Positions 30,101-36,900 of a stretch of DNA of 64,000 nt are shown in pieces. Position numbers and translations under genes: made by a program. The notes under the pieces were generated by a model. The model searched no databases, was not told where the DNA came from, and worked only from the letters and a program-made list of their open reading frames with translations. The stretch is from Paenibacillus sp. UNC499MF (GTDB lineage: Bacteria; Bacillota; Bacilli; Paenibacillales; NBRC-103111), in contig NZ_FNVF01000006.1 of the NCBI RefSeq assembly GCF_900107975.1, positions 124,001 through 188,000 of the forward strand, in the 5' to 3' direction. Each line of letters starts with the position of its first letter. The first letter of the stretch is position 1.

Positions 30101-30912
30101 CCTCCGGCGAATGGGCCGTTCCGGTTGATAGAGAACACGAGGCGGGACTTCCCCCGCTGCGAAACTCGGTCTGTGCAGTTATACCGGCGGATAAGACGAG
30201 CGAGCTGCTTACCGGGGTGAAAGATATTTATTCGATGGATGCCCGTGAAGCGATCTTATCCGCTCTGGGCAAGACATTTGGGAACTGGGCCGGCCTCAAT
30301 CGCTTCCTCATCGAATTGACCGAAGACGGCAGAAAGCTTTGCGCAGACAAAAAGCTGGATTTCTCGAGGACAGTGGGCTGGTTCGATACGCAGTATCCGC
30401 TGGTGCTCGACAACTCGTTTACCGACGATCTGGCTGGCTATCTTAAGCAGGTTAAAGAATCAGTGCGTCAGGTGCCGGACGGAGGCATCGGATATGGGGC
30501 CTTGTACGATCTTGCGTCCTCACGGCAGCAGGAAGAAGGAACCGCGGCCCGGAAACATCCGCCGATCGGTTTCGTTCACCGCGAGCCTTCCGTTCCCGTA
30601 TCTCCTTATTTTGATCCGCTAAACGCGGGTGAAGGAATTACAGGTGATTTACGTGCGGCACGTGAGTACGGCTGGTATCTGATAAGCACGCTCGAATCGG
30701 GTGCCCTCACCCTTCGTCTTGATTATAACGGTCATGCGTACACGGAACAGACTGCATCGGACCTGCTTCATCGCCTGGAAGAAAATTTGTATGAAGTGCT
30801 CCGTCACTGCCAGTCCAAAACCGAGCGGGAGTTGACTCCTGCCGATGTCGGGGCAAACGATCTCGATCTCGACGAATTCGAGGACATCAAACAGTTTTAC
30901 GAGAGCGTATAA
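18166..30912 (+). CDS. Hybrid PKS-NRPS, MycA/ItuA-like loading part plus Gly module
   Basis: This 4248-residue enzyme starts the lipopeptide. Domain order by approximate residue: acyl ligase 1-595 (FSSGSTGDPKGVM near 175), ACP1 (Ser617), ketosynthase 678-1105 (Cys850, His981, His1021) with no acyltransferase, ACP2 (Ser1353), Ala/Pro/Gln-rich linker 1400-1560, PLP aminotransferase 1607-2009 (Lys1847), C 2043-2480 (HHLIADG, His2176), A-domain remnant 2490-2650, PCP (Ser2696), C 2752-3180 (HHAVADG), A 3195-3690, PCP (Ser3734), epimerase-like relic 3785-4230. The front half should activate a fatty acid, extend it by malonate and turn the beta-keto group into beta-amino, as in mycosubtilin. The A-domain code reads D-I-L-Q-M-G-M-V-W-K, close to known Gly codes. 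GTG at 18172 may be the true start because GGAGG (18160-18164) is too close to the ATG. Confidence 0.9.
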   Translation: MKVEQFQTLIDVIRDRGDKNSRGITFINGDQNEENITYGELLEDALGVLHHLQSSGMKAGDELLMQIDDNRSFLNVFWGCLLGGIIPVPVTVGNNDEHKMKLFKIWDTLNNPYLITEGKALEHLEKYALQNGKEDVFEKVREASLFSDKVHYSTGDKGVIHESKASDLAFIQFSSGSTGDPKGVMLTHENLIYNTRDMAVETEMGEKDAYLGWMPLTHDMGLIAFHLTCVMANSRQLIMPTALFIRRPSLWMKKASEHKVTQTCSPNFGYKFFLAQYKPENAADWDLSRLRLIYNGAEPISSELCDVFMETMSKHGLRSTAMFTVYGMAEASVGMSLPPLEENFRRLHLDREHLNIGEKVVQIDASDNRCLTFVDVGYPLRSSYIRICDDENRPLDDYVIGNIQIRGMNVTAGYYNNPEATAKVMTPDGWLITGDLGFMREGRLVITGRAKDIIFANGQNVYPHDIERVAEEVEGVELGKVAVCGAYDPAARQDRIIVFVMHTKKLEDFAPLAKRLKGHLNFRGGWDIQAVLPIRRIPKTTSGKVQRYKLAQDYTAGKFDETLAGLQEIWEQEKQRARASVIPRSVAEQKLLAIVKQILQVQEVDTDESYFDIGASSLQLVQIVEELETQLGVQVSVTDFFSYPTISKLAAFIAQGETAEDFEQGQSPGASAPETDGDIAIIGMSGKFPQADNLQQFWTNISEGRDCIAPYGEKRRKDAEAFISHLNTEGRDLSMAEGGYLDEIDTFDYSFFKLTPREASLMDPNQRLFLQTVWSAIEDAGYGGSNLSGRRVGVYVGFSKTSFEYERLLSEVSPASLPNFAIGNLSSIISSRISYLLDLKGPAVTVDTACSSSLVAVHLACKAILSGDCDMALAGGVKTILLPLKAGIGMESSDDRARAFDDSSDGTGWGEGVGVVFLKPLGKAIKDKDNILAVIKGSAINQDGSTVGISAPNASSQADVISQAWRNARIDPETVTYIEAHGTGTKLGDPVEIDGIGKAFRRRTKRKQFCAISTVKSNIGHLYEAAGIAGLIKTVLSLQHKQIAPSVHYRVPNRKISFEESPVYVNNRLKEWVTDGVPRRCGISSFGFSGTNCHVVLEEYNGAPEVTPAASADNGGSESGVPLLLTLSAKTEEGLQELIRDYDKLFAGTDELDMPAVCYTASTGRSHLTYRLAVTAADGAELMQKLQRLHREGKGSDGVYIGKTDSTQTHQYTQPGNLADLVPEAVQELARQYVQGASIDWKALYAQSSFRKVSLPTYPFQRKRCWIDVPVKAGQAASAAQPPHTAPTAQPELYLSAKEQVSVVNEQLQAETVSARHADSVRQTLIQMIGNVSQLSREELQPQTHFLELGLDSINLSQVRHSIKDAFGLDVPMSDFFESLTNLDLLTAYIVERVPQTEPVSVVRSEAAVQAPTAEAAAAVSQRTALPEPYGYSEQYAAAGAQGQIVAAAAPGPVASIAGSPASSAVERILEQQLQLMSQQLQVLGSRPAVQAPLPVQPAAVPGPSPDARVAAAPSAQPVARPHAGTTREVAAAVETRPAALQGNGEEPKPYVPYKALDLKARESLSQRQEKHVRELIERYTARTGRTKAYTQQYRDVYANNRNVAGFRPLLKEMVYQIISERAEGSKLWDLDGNEYVDLTMGFGVNLFGHNPSFVREKIERELANGMCVGPMSNLAGQVAESICRMTGVERIALYNSGTEAVMVALRLARAATGRDKVVIFAGSYHGTFDGVLALGSAGTNKEHSTPLAPGILQNMVDDIVVLNYGSEDSLEYIRSHAHELAAVVVEPVQSRRPDFQPKAFLEEIRRITNESRTAFIFDEVITGFRLHPGGAQAWFGIKADLVTYGKVIGGGMPIGIVAGSSAYMDGIDGGTWKFGDDSFPQNEHRRTFVAGTFCHHPLAMAASLAVLNHLEASAGQIQADLNARTARFAEELNTYFGGEGVPIKVVHFGSLFRFVLKGDLELFYYHMLDKGIYIWEGRNCFLSTAHSEEDIARIVQAVKESVGELRKGGFLPDRDPSPDDDNPSGRKLPSGRLTESGQGEAFPLTPDQKQLWFASVSNRKDSPSLHETALLRFRGALRADAFEQAVRLIAGRHEALRLVISLDGETQIVRDSLDVKVPVVDLAGLNSTEQERQIGAWLHRESQTPFDLERETPLFRVRLLRTSAESHTAVFTFHHLIADGWSMALFVQELERIYSALVRQEAYRLPEPAPFRTYAAWQSEQLEKPQSAQAAAYWNGLFEKQMPVVELPSPVRGTILPTSKGGRHTAVLPATLVQELKKTSIKLGSSLFVTLLSGFHLFLHRLTGQNDITVGVPTAGQAQMEAPFLMGNCVNLLPVLSRASSEQSFASYAGSVKQRMNELDAYQAYSFAALAERGLRNLPVLTAVFNMDRPLPKLDFHGLDTELLVHDPAYCKYELFLNVTEISKELRLDFDYNADLFQPETVETWSRYFIRLLESIADGSDKRLPELSLLSAEESERVWARWALHADENGNYECILDAYKYPAPPGTIGEVYAVSGRKVESPSNRFTSTGKWAYSYASGAIKRLGKTSRSVLVRGHRVYLDQIEEHLLHTLRLEACAVTAHFHPENETVDYMTAYVVANPSKIWKEIEKFSLLHETLPDYAIPRYLIPMAELPLLPDGEIDFTALPAPSGGNLPIPGKQNLQGSATDKLIAIWKDVLGAAHINTGDNFFQLGGDSLKATVILSRINKEFGVHIPLSELFALQTVGELEQYITGGSGQDFESIQPVPQEKSYPVSSAQKRMYVLDQLGGGGTAYNVPGRLFIEGEVDRERLIRALRQASARHESFRTYFGLENGEVVQKIAEEAELDVPVSTVRAEEMEELQRQFVRPFDLGQAPLFRAHLFELETGGSVLLIDVHHAVADGYSMAVLLDEFIQIYQGRLLPPRNVHYKDFAVWQNGQLAQGKFGSQEAFWLQTLAGELPVLQMPTDYPRPASQSFKGNSFVQLPDRKLTEALYSLAKDKETTLYMVLLAAYNVLLAKYSGQEDIIVGTPAAGRRHADTESMAGMFVNTLAIRSKPEPSLAFGQFLQEVKRGSLAAFENQEYPFEEIVEKLQLVRDLSRNPLFDTIFSLQNVGTDVVKTGGLSFKPGEFNTGISKVDFSLHVTEQKDGLLFTWEYATDLFARETVERLARHYSAILETIAYSADIPLGEIQMLTAPEKEDLITGFNDTAAEFPMNVPVHKAFEEQAAKAPEAAAVVFGDRSLTYRELNERADAAARKLRELGIGPDKLVGLMMPRSAEMIIGQLAVLKAGGAYVPIDPDYPPARVLYMLQDSEAGVLLTSRSLIEGLDYDGSVLFLDEDDIYQNEGADLDAVGIESKHLAYVIYTSGSTGNPKGVMLPHRSVMNFVTGMREVIDFRPDKKILSLTTISFDIFVLESLVPLLTGMTVVIGDRQHQLEAEALGELIRSQEIDMLQMTPSRLQMLLASEEGKKALAGVKDIMVGGEALPHALLEQLQSLDGLKIYNMYGPTETTVWSAVRELTGAARIDIGRPIANTQVYIVDANSNLQPVGVPGELCIAGEGLARGYWKRENLTAEKFVPNPFDPGTKMYKTGDLARWKPDGNLEFLGRIDHQVKVRGFRIELGEIENALIKLPSVQEAAVKVHASGGHEAVLCGYVVPKPDSVLSAGEVREQLARQLPYYSVPSHFIFLDKLPLTPNGKTDRKSLPEPDDLFRPDVEYAPPRNEVEEALAGVWQDVLGRTGIGIHDNFFLLGGDSIKGIQVVARMRAEGYALDIKQLFEHPSIGDLGAYVTSSVREIAQGHVGGEVALTPVQNRFFEQGGYESDSSLSALLFSAAGLEEDHVRSAWDRVLEQHDALRLRAVLKEGELKLEHRSLTEEPAGLSVIRLSGDKSDVRASVERQSREIESGLSLKEGPLVRGVLFQTGEGDYLLIAIHRLITDDTSFAVILEDLDTVYGQLVKGENVSLPLKTDAFLTWAEHLRKYAENKQVQTQREYWASAAASGEWAVPVDREHEAGLPPLRNSVCAVIPADKTSELLTGVKDIYSMDAREAILSALGKTFGNWAGLNRFLIELTEDGRKLCADKKLDFSRTVGWFDTQYPLVLDNSFTDDLAGYLKQVKESVRQVPDGGIGYGALYDLASSRQQEEGTAARKHPPIGFVHREPSVPVSPYFDPLNAGEGITGDLRAAREYGWYLISTLESGALTLRLDYNGHAYTEQTASDLLHRLEENLYEVLRHCQSKTERELTPADVGANDLDLDEFEDIKQFYESV
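25630..26118 (+). other. A-domain remnant (module without a working adenylation domain)
   Basis: After the first C domain the sequence jumps from the usual C-domain end (LSAEESERVW) directly into what is normally the strand before motif A6. GTIGEVYAVSG replaces the usual GELCIGG region. FTSTGKWAY stands for YRTGDLARW and lacks the Asp. RGHRVYLDQIEEHL stands for A8. LLPDGEIDFTALP stands for A10 and lacks the catalytic Lys. Motifs A1-A5, with the ATP and substrate sites, are absent. The following PCP is intact (GGDSL). Confidence 0.8.
29518..30855 (+). other. Degenerate epimerization domain after the Gly module
   Basis: The segment begins like an E domain (VALTPVQNRFFEQ) and keeps SRTVGWF and the overall length. 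The HHxxxDG motif reads HRLITDD (His3913, Arg3914), so the catalytic second His is Arg and the Gly is Asp. The EGHGRE motif reads TEDGRK and the FNYLGQF segment is lost. It should not epimerise; Gly needs no epimerase. Confidence 0.8.
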
Positions 30913-30935
30913 GGGTTGCAGAGGGGGAATTACGG

Positions 30936-33900
30936 ATGAGTAAAGGGCTGGAAATTGAGAAAATGTCCCATTTGACACCTTTACAGGAAGGTATGCTGTT
31001 TCATGCGCTGATGAATCCCGAGTCGCATGCCTACCTGGAGCAGGTGCGGCTGTCCATACGCGGGGATCTGGATGTGCAGGCGCTGGAAAGGAGTTTTGGC
31101 CTTCTTGTAAAGCGGCATGAACCGCTCCGTTCGAATATGTATCACAAAAATGTCGCGAAACCCCGGCAAATCGTATTCAAAGACCGGGAAGCTTCCGTCG
31201 TATTCGAGGATTTGGCCGGGTTACGGGATGGTGAGCGGGACGCGAAGCTTGAATCGTTTATCCAAGCCGATAAAAACCGTCCTTTTGACATAAGCAAAGA
31301 ACTGCTGGTGCGGTTAACCGTCCTTCGGACCGGCTCGCAGGAATACACGCTGCTTTTCACGTTTCACCATATTATTATGGACGGCTGGTGCATTGGCATC
31401 GTGCTCGAAGAGCTTCTGAATTACTACGAAGCCGAAAGAAACGGCAGGGAGGCAACTCTTTCCGAGGTCCGGCCCTACAGCAGCTATGTGCAATGGCTGC
31501 AAAAACAGGATCAGGCGGCCGCGTCGGATTACTGGAGAGGGCTTCTGGAAGGCTTGGAAGAACCGTCCGGATTGCCTGGTAATTCCGTGACACCGGCCGG
31601 CAGAGGCTATCTGCTCTCGGAGCGGAAGTTTACCGTCGGAGCGGATACGGCCCGCCAGCTCCGCAGCATTGCGGAAAGCAGCGGGGCGACGGTCAGCAGC
31701 TTGTTTCTGGCTGCGTGGTCGCTGATTCTCGGACGCTATAACCGGAGCGAAGATGTCGTTTTCGGCACTGTCGTATCGGGAAGACCGCCGGAGATTGAAG
31801 GCATCGAGCGGATGGTGGGCTTGTTCATTAATACGGTCCCCGTGCGGATTCCGCTGCTGCCGGACAGCACGTTTACCGGGTTGGTGAAAGAAGTTCAGCG
31901 GCAGACGGTGCAGTCACGCGGTTACGACTATTACTCACTGGCGGAAATCCAGGCTCAATCGGCCTTGAAGCAGGAACTTATCGGACATATCGTCGTGTTT
32001 GAAAATTATCCGCTTCAGGAGCTGATCGGGCAGGGAGATTTGGAAAAACGGCTCGGATTCGCCATTACGGAAGCGGATTTGGCCGAGCAGACTCCTTATG
32101 ACTTCAATATCGAGGTAGAAGACGGAGATGTTTTAAACGTCACGCTTTCTTATAACGGATACACATACGGCGAAGTGGAAATTTTGAGGATTCAAGGACA
32201 TTTGGAAACGGTTCTGGGCCAAGCTTCCAGCCAGTCGGAAAAACGCGTGTCCGAATTCACTCTTTTATCGGAGCCGGAGCGCCAAGAGCTTACGGAAGTT
32301 TGGAGCGGTTTCTCCGCCTCTTATCCGGTAGGTACGTTTCATGAGCTTTTCGAGGCGCAGGCGGCACAGACACCAGACAAAACGGCAGTCGTATACGAAG
32401 AGACATCGCTCACCTACCGGGAATTAAACGAGCGCGCTAACGTGCTCGCACACGTTCTCAGAAGGCAGGGCGTGAAGCCGGACAGCTTGGCGGCCGTTCT
32501 GCTGGAGCGTTCGGCGGATATGGTTACGGCGGTACTCGCCATTCAAAAAGCGGGCGGGGCTTATATTCCGATCGATCCGACTTATCCGGAAGAGCGTATC
32601 GCCTACATGCTCCGCGACAGTGGTGCGCGTGTTCTGCTTACTCAGGCAGCGCTGACCGGTCTGCTCCACGGAGCGGATTATCCCGGAAGAGTTCTCGATA
32701 TACAGAGTCTTCTGGAAGCTGCGGAAAAGAATGGCTTCATAAAAGCATTGAAGCCCGGCGCGGGAGAATTTACGGGTTCAGGCGAGGGGACGAACTGGTT
32801 TTCCGGACTGAACCCGGAGGAAGCGGTAAGCAATCTTGAGACGGTCAATAAACCGGATGACCTTGCTTATGTGATCTACACGTCGGGAACGACGGGCAAT
32901 GCCAAAGGCGTGATGATTGAGCACCGGCATTATGTGAATACTGCGTTCGGATACCGGTACGGGTACCGGCTGCGCGAATTCGATGTGAAACTTCTGCAAA
33001 TCGCGAGTTTTTCATTCGACGTATTTGCGGGCGATCTCGCACGGACATTCGTGAACGGGGGGACGATGGTTATTTGTCCCCAGGAGGTGCGGATCGATCC
33101 TTCCGCGCTGGCAGGCTATCTGGAAAATCATCGGATTACGGTGTTTGAATCTACCCCGGCCCTTATTTTGCCGCTTATGGAGCACGTGCATGAGCAGGGG
33201 ACGGATATCAGCGCCTTGAAGCTGCTGATTACGAGCTCGGACAGCTGCAGCGTGCACGATTACGGGACGCTGTTGGAGCGTTTTGCGGGAAGCACGCGGA
33301 TCATGAACAGCTACGGTGTGACGGAAGCGGCCATCGATTCCAGTTTTTACGAGGAAGCTGCGGACAAGCTGCCGGAATCCGGCAACGTTCCTATCGGCAG
33401 ACCGCTAGGCAATCACCGCTTCTACATCGTGGATTCCGCGCTTCGGCCTGTCCCGGCGGGTGTGGCGGGCGAGCTCTGCATCGGCGGAGATTCCGTGGCG
33501 CGCGGCTATCTCAACCGGCCTGAGCTGACGGCGGAGAAGTTTGTCCCCAGCCCGTTTGCGGGAGGCGGAAGGTTGTACCGGACGGGAGATTTGGCCCGCT
33601 GGATGCAGAACGGAAGTGTGGATTTTATCGGAAGGATCGACTACCAGGTCAAAATCCGGGGATACCGGATCGAACCCGGCGAAATAGAATCGGCCCTGCT
33701 GAAGCTCGAAGGAGTCGTGCAGGCCGTTGTCACCGACCGCACGGATTCCAGCGGGCACAAATATTTGTGCGCGTATGTTGCCGGCGATGCCGATGAGGCA
33801 TGGCTGCGGAAGAAGCTCGCCGCCGAACTGCCGGGCTACATGGTCCCGGCCCACATCGTGCGGCTGGACAGTCTTCCGCTTACGCCTAACGGCAAGATTG

Positions 33901-36900
33901 ACCGCAAGGCTTTGCCTGCGCCAAGCGGCGATCCGGCACCCGTGTCGGCTTATGCGGCACCGCGCACTCTAACGGAAGCGCAGCTCGCGGAGCTGTGGCA
34001 GGAAGTGCTCGGCGTCAAAACCGTCGGCATCGACGACTCGTTTTTTGAGCTTGGCGGGCACTCCCTCAAGGCGGTGCTGCTCATCGGCCGCATAGCGAAG
34101 CAGTTCAGCGTCGAGGTGCCGCTGCGGGAAGTTTTCGCCCATCCGACCGTACGCGGACTGGCTCCGCTTATCGCCGGGGCGGAGGAAAGCGCCTATGCGG
34201 ACATAGAACCCGTCGGCGAGAAGGATTGTCATCCTGTATCGCCCGCCCAGAAAAGGCTCCTCATCATCGACCGTCTGGGAGACGCCGAGAGCGCTTATAA
34301 CATGTGTGCCGCGCTGGAAATGACAGGACCGCTGGACAGAGAGCGGCTGGAAGAGGCGTTCCGGACCATGGTCGTTCGTCACGAATCTCTCCGCACGTCT
34401 TTTGCCGTGATCGACGGGGAGCCCGTGCAGCGCATCCATCAACCGGAAGCGCTGGATTTCCGGGTCTCGTACCGCGAGCTGGACTCGAACGGGCATCATG
34501 AAGCCCGAGCTGAAGCCGCCACGGCCTCGGCGGGCAGCCATATGGCAGAAGCCGATGCCGTCACGGACGGATCGCAAGACGGGGCAAATCAGCCGGATTC
34601 CGTGCTGGAATCCCTTATCCGTCCTTTTATCCGCCCGTTCAATCTGGAAGAAGCACCTCTTCTTCGTGCGGAGCTGATCAAGCTGGAAGAAGGAAGGCAT
34701 TTGCTTCTGGCCGACATGCACCACATCATTACCGACGGTATTTCGATCGAGGTGTTCGTCGAGGAGTTCAGCCGTCTATACGCGGGTGAAACGCTCCCTC
34801 CGCTCCGCATCCAGTATAAAGATTTTGCTTCGTGGCAGAACGGGCAAATCACCGGAGGAGCGGCGGAAAAACAAGCCGGGTACTGGAAAGACCTTTTCGG
34901 CGGCGGTGAAGACGTGCCGGTTCTGGATATGCCGGCAGATTATATCCGTCCGGCAATCAAGAGCTTTGAAGGCGACAGTCTGACTTATGAAATCGGCAGT
35001 GAACTGACCGCAGAGCTGCATCGTATGTGCGCCCGGACAGGGACGACCTTATATATGGTGCTCCTTGCTGCCTTCAACACTCTTCTTCACAGATATACCG
35101 GGCAGGAAGACATAGTCGTGGGGTCACCGGTGGCGGGCCGTCCGCACCCCGATTTGGAAACGATGATGGGAATGTTCGTCAATACGCTGCCGATGCGGAA
35201 TTTTCCCTCCGCAGATAAGTCTTTTAGCAACTTTCTGAAGGAAGTCAAAGACGGAGCGCTGCATGCTTACGAAAATCAGGATATCCCGTTTGAGGAAGTT
35301 GTCGAGCGTCTGCAGCTTCGCCGTGATGTGAGCCGCAACCCGCTGTTCGATGTGATGTTCGTGCTCCAGAACACCGGTATGAACCAGTTCCGGTTCAACG
35401 AGGTTACGTTCCGGCCGGTCGAGTTCGAGATGGGAATCGCGAAATTCGATCTGACATTAAGTGTCGAGGAATTCCCCGACAGGCTCGGCTTGTCGTTTGA
35501 ATATGCAATCAAGCTTTTTAAAAGGGATACGATTGAAAAGCTGAGCCGTCATTTCCTTAACATTCTTGAAGCTGTCGTCCGCAATCCGGACGTGAATCTG
35601 GCGGATATCGAGCTGCTGACCGAAGAGGAAAGGCATACCATTATCAGTCAGTTTAACGATACGAAGGCGGCGTTCCCGGAGAACAAAACGATCCATGGTT
35701 GGATCGAAGAGCAGGCCGCGGAGGATCCGGACCGGATTGCCGTCGTTTTCGGCGACAACCGGCTCACGTACGGGGAACTGGACGAGCGTGCGAACCGGCT
35801 CGCCCGCACTCTGCGCGCCAAAGGTGCGCGCCCGGACGGGGTCATTGCCATTTTGACCGAGAGATCGGCCGAAATGATGATTGGTCTTCTTGCCATTCTT
35901 AAAGCCGGCAGCGCGTATCTCCCGATCGATCCCGCACATCCACGTGACCGGGTCGGCTTTATGCTGGAAGACAGCGGAGCGCGTACCGTGCTGACCGCAT
36001 CGAAATGGGCCGGGCAGCTGCCCGCCGGGTATGAATGCATCCTGCTGGATGAGGAAAAGTCTTATCACGAAGATTTCAGTGCGCTGTCTCCCGAAGGGGC
36101 GGCAGGACCCGGAAATCTGGCTTATGTCATTTACACCTCGGGTACGACGGGTAATCCGAAAGGCGTCATGATCGAGCACCGGGCGCTGGTGAACCGCATT
36201 CACTGGATGCAGAAAAGATATCCGATCGGCCGTGACGATGTTATTTTGCAAAAAACGCCGTACAGCTTTGACGTATCCGTATGGGAGCTGTTCTGGTGGG
36301 GAACCCAGGGCGCGCGTGTCGTATTCCTGGCTCCCGGCGGTGAGAAGGAACCTCGTCTTATTGTGGAAGAAATCAAACGAAGCCGTGTGACTACCCTGCA
36401 TTTCGTCCCTTCCATGCTGTCCGTCTTCCTGGATCATATCGAGCAAAACGGGCAGGAGGAAGATTTAGACTCGCTCCGTTATGTTTTTGCCAGCGGGGAG
36501 GCGCTTCAGGCCCAGCACGCCAACCGTTTCGACCGGCTGATCGGCACACCTGGCGGAGTCATATTGGCCAATTTGTACGGTCCAACCGAAGCGACCATCG
36601 ATGTGACGTATTTCGACTGCCCGCCGGGTCAGCTGCTGGAGCAGGTGCCGATCGGCAAACCTATCGACAACACGGAGCTGTTCATTGTTGACGCCAAACA
36701 CCGAATCCAGCCTGTGGGCGTACCGGGTGAACTTTGTCTCGCCGGTACGGGGTTGGCAAGGGGCTACTTGAACCGTCCCGAGCTGACGGCGGAGAAGTTC
36801 GTGCCGATTCCGCACCGTCCTGAGGCGAAGATGTACAAAACGGGCGATCTGGCCCGCTGGCTGCCTGACGGCAGTGTGGAATATATCGGCCGGATCGATC

